This document shows, piece by piece, positions 1 through 8,400 of a stretch of DNA of 21,939 nt. The stretch spans positions 1 through 21,939 of the forward strand of contig CATEYX010000017.1 in the NCBI GenBank assembly GCA_949511925.1, given 5' to 3'. The translations under genes and the position numbers were made by a program. This stretch comes from Cryomorphaceae bacterium (lineage in GTDB: Bacteria > Bacteroidota > Bacteroidia > Flavobacteriales > BACL11). The notes below the pieces were generated by a model, which made no database searches, had not been told where the DNA came from, and saw nothing but the letters and a program-made list of their open reading frames with translations. How positions within the stretch are numbered: position 1 is the stretch's first letter; each line of letters opens with the position of its first letter.

Positions 1-396
1 ACTGCTTTTGATGGTAACTGGGAAGCAATGAGTGGAGATATTGCTTTTGAAAAAGAAATTCAAAGAACTATTTCTGTTGACATCAGATATACAATGTTCA
101 TTATTGACAAGTTTGCTGGAGCAACTCATTTAATTAATGAGATGACTATGGCGCCTAAGCATGCTGAAAAAATGACGGAAGAAGAATTAGCTGCTTCAGC
201 TATGGAAACTTCTTTAGAAGACCCTAATACTATAGTTAAAGAATTAGAGCTGAAAGAATACCTAGGGACTCAATTGCCAGTATTCGATATGCATTCATTT
301 GGCTCTGCTTTTGATATGGCTGTTGAACAATACGGCTCAAGTAAAGAACAAAGATTCTGGTGGCACGGAAATGTATACACAACTGAGAAAAGATAA
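1..396 (+). CDS. C-terminal part of an unidentified protein (5' end outside window)
   Basis: The reading frame is open from the first base of the window and ends in TAA at 394-396, so at least 131 residues of a longer protein are present. I do not recognise the family. The visible part is soluble-looking, with no membrane segment or signal peptide. It has an acidic middle (EKMTEEELA), a hydrophobic stretch around VDIRYTMFIIDKFAG, and ends with an aromatic FWWHGNVYTTEKR tail. The ATG at 28 is internal and is unlikely to be the true start, because the coding frame continues unbroken upstream of it. A clear terminator follows 22 bases after the stop, so this is the last gene of its transcript. 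Function unknown. Confidence 0.75.
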   Translation, partial: TAFDGNWEAMSGDIAFEKEIQRTISVDIRYTMFIIDKFAGATHLINEMTMAPKHAEKMTEEELAASAMETSLEDPNTIVKELELKEYLGTQLPVFDMHSFGSAFDMAVEQYGSSKEQRFWWHGNVYTTEKR

Positions 397-417
397 GCTG
401 CCTCACATATAAAAAAG

Positions 418-446
418 AAACCCTACCAATTTGGTGGGGTTTTTTG
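418..446 (+). terminator. Rho-independent terminator of the 1-396 gene
   Basis: Bases 420-428 (ACCCTACCA) pair with 432-440 (TGGTGGGGT), with one T-G wobble, leaving a three-base loop and running into a T tract at 440-445. The outer A/T pairs extend the stem further. It lies 22 bases after the stop of the upstream gene and directly abuts the decayed gene beginning at 448. Confidence 0.85.
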
Positions 447-447
447 C

Positions 448-774
448 ATTTACAAAAAAATTATTAAAAATATTTTAGCTTTTATAACAGGAGTGTTATT
501 AGAAATGATAGTCAATATGGGACTCATTATCTTAGGCAGCAATCTTATTCCTGTATCTGAAGGGTTTGACTCTATGAATGCCATAAACTGGGAACTAACT
601 AATTTTATCTTTCCTTTTTTAACCCATGCTTTAGGAACATTAGTAGGGGCTTTTTAAGCTGCTAAAATTGCTAACTCATATCAATTGCCATTAGCAATGA
701 GTATTGGTGTATTTTTCTTAATTGGAGGAGTTACAATGGGATATCTAGGATGGATAATTGCGAAAAAAGTTTAG
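448..774 (+). pseudogene. Decayed small integral membrane protein gene
   Basis: Frame 1 reads as a membrane protein of about 108 codons beginning IYKKIIKNILAFITGVLLEM and ending GYLGWIIAKKV before TAG at 772-774. It contains the segments THALGTLVGAF and SIGVFFLIGG, which I recognise from a common uncharacterised Bacteroidota membrane protein of roughly 140 residues. Three lesions are visible or inferred. The expected start codon position reads ATT (448-450). An in-frame TAA interrupts the frame at 655-657, exactly between GAF and AAKIA. The stretch normally found between LIGG and the final GYLG helix appears to be missing. The neighbouring terminator T tract runs up to its start and no promoter is evident. 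Its last bases overlap the convergent PurF gene end. The two frame lesions are seen; the deletion is inferred from memory of the family. Confidence 0.75.
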
Positions 775-2666
775 TAAGCTCTTGCGTTATTCCCTTCAAT
801 ATAATTCATGAAAGCTTTGTTTACTACCTTCACCCCACCTGGAGTTGGGTAATTTCCTGTAAAATACCAATCCCCTTTGTGGTCAGGACAAGATGCGTGT
901 AAATCAGAAATAGATTGATAAATTATCTCCACCTTAGCTCTTGTCCCTTTAGGAATCAACAATTCACTAATTTTAACAGAAATTTGCTCTGCAGTAAAAG
1001 GCTTGTATATTTCTTGAATATAATTTACCATTTCCTCTTTTGATAAATGTGCTTGTGCTTTACATTTATCATATACAGTTGTAAGAATGTGTTCTTGTTT
1101 GGTATCTTTCAATAATTCAACAGCTGCATTAAAGGCAATAAAATCACCCATTTTTGCCATATCAATACCATAACAATCAGGATATCGAATCTGTGGTGCT
1201 GATGAAACAACAATAATTTTCTTAGGACCTAATCTGTCTAATATCCTAAGTATAGATTGCTTTAGAGTTGTTCCTCTTACAATACTATCATCAATCATTA
1301 CTAGATTGTCAGTAGGCTTTACGGTTCCATAAGTAATATCATAAACATGAGCTACTAAATCATCCCTGCTATCATCAGAAGCAATGAAGGTTCTTAGCTT
1401 AGCATCTTTAATTGCAATCTTTTCAGCTCTTGGAGAAATCTTCATAATTTTCGCAATTTCATCATGACAAGGATTATTTCCTAATTCCTGAATCTTTTTG
1501 GTTTTCACTTTATTTAAATAAGCATGACAGCCTTTTAATAATCCAAAGTACGAAACCTCAGCAGTATTTGGAATATAAGAAAATACCGTGTTTTTTACAT
1601 CATTATCAATTGACTCTAATACTTTTGGAAAAATACGCCTACCAAGTTCTAGCCTTTCTTTATAAATACCCGCATCATTTCCTCTTGAAAAATAAATACG
1701 CTCAAACGAACATGATTTTCTTTCTAATGGTTCTCTTACTTGTTTTTCTTCAACCCTTCCATCTTTTTTAATGATAAGGGCATGACCTGCTTTTATCTCT
1801 TTAACATCTTCAATATTTACATCAAATGAGGTTTGTATCACAGATCTTTCAGAAGCAACTACAACAATTTCATCATCTTTATAGTAATATGCAGGTCGTA
1901 TTGCGTTTGGATCCCTCAAAGCAAAAGCGTCACCATGTCCCATTAATCCACACATAACATAACCTCCATCCCAATATTTTGCGGATTGAGTTAAAATATC
2001 TTGAACATCTAATTCATCTTCAATTACTTGGGTAATTTCTTTTTTACTGAATTTATCTTTGTGTTTGTAATAAATATCATCATTTGCTTCATCTAAGAAA
2101 TGACCAATTTTCTCTAAAATAGTTACTGTGTCAGCTTTTTGTTTTGGATGTTGACCAAGGTCAACTAACTGCTGAAAAAGCTCATCAACGTTGGTCATAT
2201 TAAAGTTTCCTGCCAAAACTAAGTTTCTAGTTTTCCAATTACTTTGCCTTAAAAATGGGTGACATTGTTCTATCGTGTTTCCCCCAAAAGTACCATAACG
2301 CAAGTGCCCTAAAAATAATTCACCTGTAAATGGCATATTTTCTTTCATCCACTTAGGATCTTTTAATTTTTCTGGATCATTCGCCTCTAACTCTACAAAC
2401 CTTTTATTTACTTGCTTAAACACATCCTGAATAGGATTAGTGGCTACTGATCTTCTTCTGCTTATATATCTTTTACCAGGATCAACATTTAATTTTATAT
2501 TGGCCAAACCAACGCCATCTTGTCCTCTATTGTGTTGTTTTTCCATCAATAAATACATCTTGTTTAAGCCATAAAGTAAACTACCATATTTTTCTTGGTA
2601 GTAGGCTAAGGGCTTAAGTAATCGGAGCATTGCTACTCCACATTCATGTTTTATTGAATCACTCAT
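771..2666 (-). CDS. purF: Amidophosphoribosyltransferase (long Bacteroidota form)
   Basis: Catalyses the first committed step of purine synthesis: PRPP plus glutamine gives phosphoribosylamine, in the cytoplasm. The N-terminal class II glutamine amidotransferase is intact. A short propeptide MSDSIKHE precedes the nucleophile Cys9 (HECGVAM), which would become the mature N-terminus after cleavage. NRGQDGVGLA (46-55), GHLRYGT (120-126) and GNFNMTN (153-159) are the usual glutaminase motifs. The C-terminal phosphoribosyltransferase half has the PRPP loop LVMIDDSIVRGTT at 455-467 and SSAPQIRYPDCYGIDM at 488-503. At 631 residues it is about 130 longer than the E. coli type, with extra sequence around 340-440 and at the C-terminus, as is common in Bacteroidota. 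A -7 promoter box sits just upstream, inside the gap from the glutaredoxin gene, so it can be expressed on its own. Confidence 0.93.
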   Translation of the reverse strand: MSDSIKHECGVAMLRLLKPLAYYQEKYGSLLYGLNKMYLLMEKQHNRGQDGVGLANIKLNVDPGKRYISRRRSVATNPIQDVFKQVNKRFVELEANDPEKLKDPKWMKENMPFTGELFLGHLRYGTFGGNTIEQCHPFLRQSNWKTRNLVLAGNFNMTNVDELFQQLVDLGQHPKQKADTVTILEKIGHFLDEANDDIYYKHKDKFSKKEITQVIEDELDVQDILTQSAKYWDGGYVMCGLMGHGDAFALRDPNAIRPAYYYKDDEIVVVASERSVIQTSFDVNIEDVKEIKAGHALIIKKDGRVEEKQVREPLERKSCSFERIYFSRGNDAGIYKERLELGRRIFPKVLESIDNDVKNTVFSYIPNTAEVSYFGLLKGCHAYLNKVKTKKIQELGNNPCHDEIAKIMKISPRAEKIAIKDAKLRTFIASDDSRDDLVAHVYDITYGTVKPTDNLVMIDDSIVRGTTLKQSILRILDRLGPKKIIVVSSAPQIRYPDCYGIDMAKMGDFIAFNAAVELLKDTKQEHILTTVYDKCKAQAHLSKEEMVNYIQEIYKPFTAEQISVKISELLIPKGTRAKVEIIYQSISDLHASCPDHKGDWYFTGNYPTPGGVKVVNKAFMNYIEGNNARAY

Positions 2667-2685
2667 GGTCTTATTTTTAGGATTG

Positions 2686-2693
2686 CAAAACTA
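2686..2693 (-). promoter_or_regulatory. -7 promoter box upstream of purF
   Basis: On the minus strand this reads TAGTTTTG, an exact match to the Bacteroidota -7 consensus TAnnTTTG. It lies 19 bases before the purF ATG, giving a short leader. A TTG -33 element at the right distance is not obvious, so only the -7 box is claimed. Confidence 0.5.
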
Positions 2694-2697
2694 CAGA

Positions 2698-2931
2698 TTA
2701 TTGTGCTAATATTTTCATTAATCCATTAATACCTGGGTTTGTAAAACTTACTCCATCAACCATTAAAGTTGGGATTACCCTTCTACCATTATTTATTTTC
2801 TCCACCAGATCTATAGCTTGCTGGTTATCAGTAATATCAATATATTCAAATTCAACTCCTTTTGAGTCTAAAAATCTTTTTGCAGTTACGCAATCTGAGC
2901 ACCAATCGGCTCCAAACACTTTAATCTTCAT
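2698..2931 (-). CDS. Glutaredoxin-like / NrdH-type thiol-disulfide protein
   Basis: A 77-residue single thioredoxin-fold domain. It has the redox-active motif WCSDC (10-14), with the nucleophile Cys11 and resolving Cys14, and a cis-proline motif VIPTL (Pro54) followed by VDG, as in glutaredoxin and mycoredoxin/NrdH proteins. There is no signal peptide, so it should act in the cytoplasm reducing disulfides or mixed thiols; the partner is unknown. Its start overlaps the end of the 92-residue gene by 11 bases, pointing to translational coupling and co-expression with the two upstream hypothetical genes. The WCSDC sequence is closer to mycoredoxin-type than to the classical CPYC glutaredoxins. 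Confidence 0.85.
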   Translation of the reverse strand: MKIKVFGADWCSDCVTAKRFLDSKGVEFEYIDITDNQQAIDLVEKINNGRRVIPTLMVDGVSFTNPGINGLMKILAQ

Positions 2932-3199
2932 TGTGGTAAAATTTATAAGTTATTTCGTTTTGTATAATTGTACATTCTTTGCAATGCGAAAGAAAGGTGA
3001 ATTGATAATCAATCTCTATATCAAAAGCACTTTTATCTACTGTAAATATTCTATCGCATTCTAAATTTCCTTCTGGAGAAAATCTTTGAATACAATAATG
3101 GCTTTTTTCAGCAGAAATAAAAAACCAAGAACCAGAACCAACTGTACCACTTAGCCATTGTGCTTTCTCAGGAATATTAATATTTCTTTTAGATTTCAT
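2921..3199 (-). CDS. Small conserved hypothetical protein (92 aa)
   Basis: I do not recognise a named family with certainty. The protein begins PEKAQWLSGTVGSGSWFFI (10-28), then alternates short hydrophobic and polar stretches that look like a small beta-rich domain. It ends with a Cys pair in SHCKECTIIQNEITYKF (Cys73 and Cys76). It has no signal peptide or membrane segment. It starts two bases after the stop of the upstream 217-residue gene, and its end overlaps the glutaredoxin start by 11 bases. The tight packing makes it the middle gene of a three-gene unit. The CxxC pair next to a thiol-disulfide reductase gene could be a redox or metal site, but that is only inference. Confidence 0.75.
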   Translation of the reverse strand: MKSKRNINIPEKAQWLSGTVGSGSWFFISAEKSHYCIQRFSPEGNLECDRIFTVDKSAFDIEIDYQFTFLSHCKECTIIQNEITYKFYHNED

Positions 3200-3201
3200 A
3201 A

Positions 3202-3855
3202 TTATATTCTTTCAATACTACTAAAATATGCTTTTATATAGCTTTTATTTATTTGCCTATACTTTTTCATACTCACAACATGATAATTAGAATTTGCTAT
3301 GCTAACATTCCGTTTAGGAGACGGAAATAAACAAAAAGGATATTTTAATCTTAATGTTGTAAGCCAATGTGGTTGTGAAGCGAGCATGATTGTAGTAACA
3401 AATCTTGAACAATTTGTCCCTTTCAGGACTACTGGGCCATATGAAATTAACCCCATATTTTGTATTTCTTTTGCTTTTTCATAAGCTTTATTGAAATCAA
3501 TATTATTTAAAATTGAAGCATATACACTTCCGTGCCCGTGCGTAGCCTTTAAATTAGATATTTCTAATAATATCTCCTTTATATTAACAATTGAATTTCC
3601 TGAAATTATAGGTCTAGATTTTAGAGAGATATCAGGATCTGTTTCTAAGTCTCTTGTTCTTCCAAATCCAAATGGACTATGATATCTGCCAAAATCAAAA
3701 TAGTTTAGTTGATTACTAGTTGAATTTACTAAAATCAAAGCTGAATGCCCTACTCTATATTGTCCGTTAGTCGAAAGAACTTTATCATACCAGCCACCTG
3801 CTGCTGCTACCATACCCTCAGGCCAGGCAAGTACAATTATAAAGTCTTTTTGCAT
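3202..3855 (-). CDS. Conserved hypothetical protein (DUF6695-like), possible permuted papain-like hydrolase
   Basis: A 217-residue cytoplasmic-looking protein that opens with LAWPEGMVAAAGGWYD (9-24). It resembles an uncharacterised Bacteroidota family that I believe is DUF6695; that name is from memory. Two conserved-looking blocks stand out: VGHSALILV (35-43), with His37 entering a hydrophobic strand, and GTNCSRFVTTIM (146-157), with Cys149 at the start of a helix. An early His followed by a late Asn-Cys is the order seen in circularly permuted NlpC/P60 and LRAT-like hydrolases, so a thiol hydrolase or acyltransferase role is possible but unproven. DFGRYHSPFGFGRTRD lies between the blocks. 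The gene leads a compact unit with the 92-residue gene and the glutaredoxin. A near-consensus -7 box (TATGTTTA on the minus strand, 3860-3867) ends only about five bases before the start. Confidence 0.75.
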   Translation of the reverse strand: MQKDFIIVLAWPEGMVAAAGGWYDKVLSTNGQYRVGHSALILVNSTSNQLNYFDFGRYHSPFGFGRTRDLETDPDISLKSRPIISGNSIVNIKEILLEISNLKATHGHGSVYASILNNIDFNKAYEKAKEIQNMGLISYGPVVLKGTNCSRFVTTIMLASQPHWLTTLRLKYPFCLFPSPKRNVSIANSNYHVVSMKKYRQINKSYIKAYFSSIERI

Positions 3856-3883
3856 TTTGTAAACATAAATAATTTTAACTTAT

Positions 3884-5272
3884 TTACGTTCTTTTTATTA
3901 TATCCGTATTTTGACTGACAAAACCCTCTAATACTTTAAAGAAATTAAGAATATTTTCATTTGTGTTTTCTCCATTAATAGTAACTAGCCTTACAAATCC
4001 TTGCTTAAGGAAATAACCAAAACCTATCATTAACTTATTGTGCTGATATAATTTAGTACACAAATCTTCTGGATCAAAGTCTTTGTAATTAAAGCAAATT
4101 GAAAGAGAATTATCAAAACTATACAAAGTATAATCTTCATTATCTTTTACATAATTTCTTGCTGTATTTGCCAATTGGAATTCGTGTTCAACAATCTTAC
4201 CAATACCATTAGTACCTATTGCCTTCCAAAGTGTCCAAAACTTTAAAGCATTGTTTCTTCTTCCACACTCAAAAGAAGTTTGTCCCAAATTATAATTTTC
4301 ATCATCAGTTTGGTAAAGATAAGTAGCATCATTATTAAATGAATTATATAGGTCTCTGTTATCTTTTACCACTATTACTGAAGTGCTCAATGGCGCTCCT
4401 AAAGTTTTATGGGCATTAAAGCAGAAAGAATCTGTAAGCTCAATACCTTTTACTAAATGATTGTATTTATCAGTAAAAATAACTGTACCTCCAAATGCTC
4501 CATCAACATGTAGCCAGATATTATGTTCTTTACAGATAGGAGATAATTCTGCTAAATTGTCAAACGCACATAAAACAGTAGTCCCTGCCGTTGCATTCAA
4601 ATAAAAAGGTACAAATCCATTCGCAATATCATTTTCTAATTGTTTCTTAAAGTCTAATATATCAATTTGTCCAACTTTATTTGATTTAATATAGCGAATA
4701 TTATCTCTTCCTATTCCTGCAAATGCAGTATTTTTTGACAGAGAATAGTGAGAATTTTCCGAAGTATATGCAAGCAGTTTACCCTGCATTCCTTTATTTT
4801 TAATTTCTACATCCTTTTTATCTCTTGCCATAACTAAGGACATAAAATTAGCCATTGAACCTCCTGTTGGAAAAGTTCCTCCACAACCTTCAGGATATCC
4901 AATCAACTTATTTACTTGTTTAATTATTTCCTTTTCCACCGCTACCTGGGGTCCTGCAATTTTATAAGTTGCCATACTATTATTAAGCATAACAGCCAAT
5001 AAATCACCTAAAATTGCTTTACTATGCCTACCTCCAAACAACTGATTAAAAAACAATTTTGAAGATGATTTTGGTGTGCTCAATACTAATTTTTTCAACT
5101 CTTTCTTAAAATCTTCAGCAATAGCAGGACTTGATTTTAATTCCAAATCAAATTTTGAATTTAATTCTGAAGTTGGAATTGCCTTTGCAATAGGATTTGC
5201 TAATTCATCATTAATTAAATCGTTAATTAATTCATTAAAAAATTGTAAATCTTGTTTTATATCGTTTTGCAT
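3884..5272 (-). CDS. PLP-dependent group II amino acid decarboxylase
   Basis: A fold-type I pyridoxal-phosphate decarboxylase of the glutamate/cysteine-sulfinate/aspartate/diaminobutyrate group, 462 residues, near the usual length. Visible motifs, numbered from the ATG at 5272, are TFPTGGSMANF (133-143), a ring-stacking His175 in SENSHYSLS, AGTTVLCAFDN (229-239), HVDGAFGG (255-262) with the cofactor-binding Asp257, and NAHKTLGAP with the Schiff-base Lys289. It should remove the alpha-carboxylate of an acidic or related amino acid in the cytoplasm. The substrate cannot be read from sequence; beta-alanine, GABA, hypotaurine or diaminopropane are all possible products. A TTG one codon upstream (5273-5275) could also start the frame, but the ATG is preferred. 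The next gene downstream begins 28 bases away; a functional link is not clear. Confidence 0.88.
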   Translation of the reverse strand: MQNDIKQDLQFFNELINDLINDELANPIAKAIPTSELNSKFDLELKSSPAIAEDFKKELKKLVLSTPKSSSKLFFNQLFGGRHSKAILGDLLAVMLNNSMATYKIAGPQVAVEKEIIKQVNKLIGYPEGCGGTFPTGGSMANFMSLVMARDKKDVEIKNKGMQGKLLAYTSENSHYSLSKNTAFAGIGRDNIRYIKSNKVGQIDILDFKKQLENDIANGFVPFYLNATAGTTVLCAFDNLAELSPICKEHNIWLHVDGAFGGTVIFTDKYNHLVKGIELTDSFCFNAHKTLGAPLSTSVIVVKDNRDLYNSFNNDATYLYQTDDENYNLGQTSFECGRRNNALKFWTLWKAIGTNGIGKIVEHEFQLANTARNYVKDNEDYTLYSFDNSLSICFNYKDFDPEDLCTKLYQHNKLMIGFGYFLKQGFVRLVTINGENTNENILNFFKVLEGFVSQNTDIIKRT

Positions 5273-5293
5273 CAAAGTATATTATATGATTTG

Positions 5294-5301
5294 CAAAAGT
5301 A
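5294..5301 (-). promoter_or_regulatory. -7 promoter box for the PLP decarboxylase
   Basis: On the minus strand this reads TACTTTTG, an exact TAnnTTTG match, 21 bases before the decarboxylase ATG, in the 133-base divergent gap shared with the CotH-like gene. No clear -33 TTG is seen at the expected spacing. Confidence 0.45.
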
Positions 5302-5396
5302 AAAAAAATGCTCTCTTAAGCGCTTGTCATTACTCCTTAAGTTTGAACACATAAGATAATAAGCTAACACTACTAGAAAAAAACAGTTTTTTTCTG

Positions 5397-5404
5397 TATT
5401 TTTG
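5397..5404 (+). promoter_or_regulatory. -7 promoter box just before the CotH-like gene
   Basis: TATTTTTG matches TAnnTTTG exactly and ends four bases before the ATG at 5409. If used, transcription would begin at or within a base or two of the start codon, giving a leaderless or nearly leaderless message. The upstream sequence is A and T tracts without a good TTG at -33. Confidence 0.4.
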
Positions 5405-5408
5405 TAGA

Positions 5409-8400
5409 ATGAATAAACTGATTTATACATTTTTAATTATTATTATTTCCTTGTTTACTACAAATGGACAAATTGTAATTAATGAATATTCCGCTGCAAA
5501 CTACAATACTTCTACTGATAATTATGGTGAATTTGAAGATTGGGTAGAATTATATAATCCTACTGCAGCAGCTATCGATATTAATGGTTGGGCGCTTACT
5601 GATAAGCCCTCTAATGCTACAAAATGGTTATTTCCATCTTCATTTATTTTACCAGCAAATGGTGTAGCGATAATTTATTGTTCAGGTAGAAATGAATTGA
5701 TTGGGGCAAATGCTCACACCAATTTTAAGATCACTCAAACAAAGGGAAGTGAAGTATTTATGCTTTCTGATGCTAGTGGTGTTTTCCAAGATTCCATTCG
5801 AGTATTGCCAAATCAAAAATCACATACCAGGGGGAGAGAAGCGGATGGATCAGCAGTTTGGAGTGTTTTTACTTCAGGCACACCCAACGCAAGTAATGTT
5901 GGAGCTTTGCAGGAATATACTACAACTCCGATATTCTCTCAAACAGGAGGATATAATGCCGGGGCTGTAAATCTGACTCTTAGCTCTCCTGATTCTAATA
6001 CAACTATTTATTATACTACAAATGGAGATGAACCAAATAATACATCAACGCAATATACAGGAATAGCAATAAATATTACGACAACATCAGTTGTGAAAGC
6101 TATTTCATATAGCTCAAATGCTAATATTCCTTCTAGTTTTATCGATTTTCATACTTTCTTTATTAATGATATTCACACAATTCCTATTCTTTCAGTCTCT
6201 GGTACTCAAGTAGATGATTTACTAAGTGGATTTCCGTTTTCTAATTTGGAGCCTGAAGGTACTATAGAATGGTTTGATGAAAATGGTATATTGCTTGACA
6301 AAGGAACGGGTGAATACAATAAACATGGAAATGATTCTTGGGCTTATAATCAAAGAGGATTTGATTATGTAATGCGTGACCAATTTGGTTATAATTATGC
6401 TTTACAAGACAAAATTTTTGCAACTAAAAGTAGGGATAAATTCCAAAGAGTTATTGTAAAAGCTGCTGCAAATGACAATTATCCATTTTCTTATGGAGGC
6501 TCAGGGGCACATATTAGAGACGCCTATGTTCATCATCTTTCACAAATTGCTGATTTAAGATTAGACGAAAGATCAACATCATCTTGTATTTTGTATAGAA
6601 ATGGTGAATATTGGGGGGTTTATGAAATGAGAGAAAAGGTAGATGATCATGATTTTACTGATTATTATTATGATCAAAACAAAAATAACTTACAATATTT
6701 AAAAACTTGGGGAGGTACTTGGACAGAATATGGAGCCCCACAAGCACAGCCTGATTGGAATAATTTTGTAAATTTTGTTGCTACAAACCCAATGGTTAAT
6801 CAAGCAAATTATAATCAAGCCAAAAGCGAATACAATACGGGAAGTTTAATTGATTATTTTCTTTTAAATGCATATGTAGTTTGTCAAGATTGGTTAAATT
6901 GGAATACAGCTTGGTGGAGAGGAATGGATCCTAATGGAGAAAAAAAGAAGTGGAGATACACGCTTTGGGACATGGACAACACATTTGATCATGGAACAAA
7001 CTATACAGGAATACCAAGTTCAGACCCTAATGCATCCCCTTGTGACCCAAGTACTTTAGGTAATACTGGCGGACAAGGCCATGTTCCAATTTGGAATGAA
7101 ATGCTTACCAATCAGGAATTTCATGATGAATACCTTAATCGCTGGCAAGATCTAGCAAACGGTCCTTTATCCTGCACATTTATGGTTCATTTACTAGATA
7201 GTATGATTGCTGTAATAGATCCTGAAATGCCAAGGCAAATTGCAACTTGGGGGGGTACATATGCTGGTTGGCAAAGCAATGTAACTACTTTAAGAAATTT
7301 TATTTTAGCTAGATGTGATAGTATGAATTCTGGGTTTGTTAATTGTGATACAGCAATCACAGGCCCATATGATGTTACTATTGAAATTGTTGGGATAGGA
7401 GAAGTTGAAATGAGTAATGGAAATATCATTAATAATTTAAACACACCTTGGACTGACCAAAGATTTGGGGGTATTTTATTACCTTTTGAAGTGAAAAGTG
7501 GATCTTTTGATCATTGGGAAGTAATATCAACAAACACCTATATATACGACCCTATTGTTGATACTTTAGTATTAGATTTAAAAGGGGATGCAATTGTTCG
7601 AGCCTACTTTATCCCTACAAAAAACATAACTTACAATGTAATTCCTGTAGGAACAGCTACAACAATCACTGTTGATGGTGTGCTAATAAATACCTTTCCG
7701 ACAACAATAAATTATATTCTAGATGACACAGTAAATATATCACCAAATATTGACCCTCTATATGGCTTTAATACTTGGGGTTCTGACAGTGTTTTACTTA
7801 TGCCTATAGCGTCAAATATGACTGATTCATTTTACGCTTCTAACAATGATAATGTAACTTTATACATTTACAAAAAACCAACTATTATATATGATGTAGA
7901 ACCGCCAGGAACTACAACATCTATTAATATCAATGGAAATATTGTTTCCGTTTTTCCATATTCTGAAACAGTATTTATTGATGATTTAAATACTATTGAC
8001 CCAAATATTGACCCTCAATTTGTATTTAATTCTTGGGAAACTGACAGCAACACCTTATTAAATGTAGGAGCTCTCAATTCTTTTTATGGAGAGTTTAATG
8101 ACTCGGTTATTTTGCATATTTATAAAATGAGTGCATTTATAGATGGAAATGATACTGTTTGTGATAATGCTAAAATAAGCGCTCAGGTAAAAGTTTATTT
8201 TAACAGTGCAATTGCCCCTTTCACATTTTCTTATTCAATAAATGGTTCAATACAACCCTCAATTACTACTTCAAATAATCCGTATGTTATTAATACCAAT
8301 GAAGGGGGGAATTATATCTTAACTGATTTTTCTGATGCTAATTCTGATGGGGCAATTAATGGTTCTGCAATGGTTACTATTTTAGAATCTCCTATTGCCA

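Noticed and set aside
28..30. ATG at 28 as the true start of the first gene
   Set aside because: The frame is open and protein-like (TAFDGNWEA) back to base 1, so the gene most likely starts outside the window.
1568..1771. Plus-strand open frame of 67 codons inside purF
   Set aside because: It is antisense to a strongly conserved enzyme and its composition is that of a complementary-strand shadow.
5076..5354. Plus-strand 92-codon frame overlapping the start of the PLP decarboxylase
   Set aside because: Mostly antisense to the decarboxylase N-terminus; no promoter or homology apparent.
5701..5970. 89-codon frame within the CotH-like gene
   Set aside because: Same-strand shadow in another frame of the lamin-tail region, which is clearly coding in its own frame.
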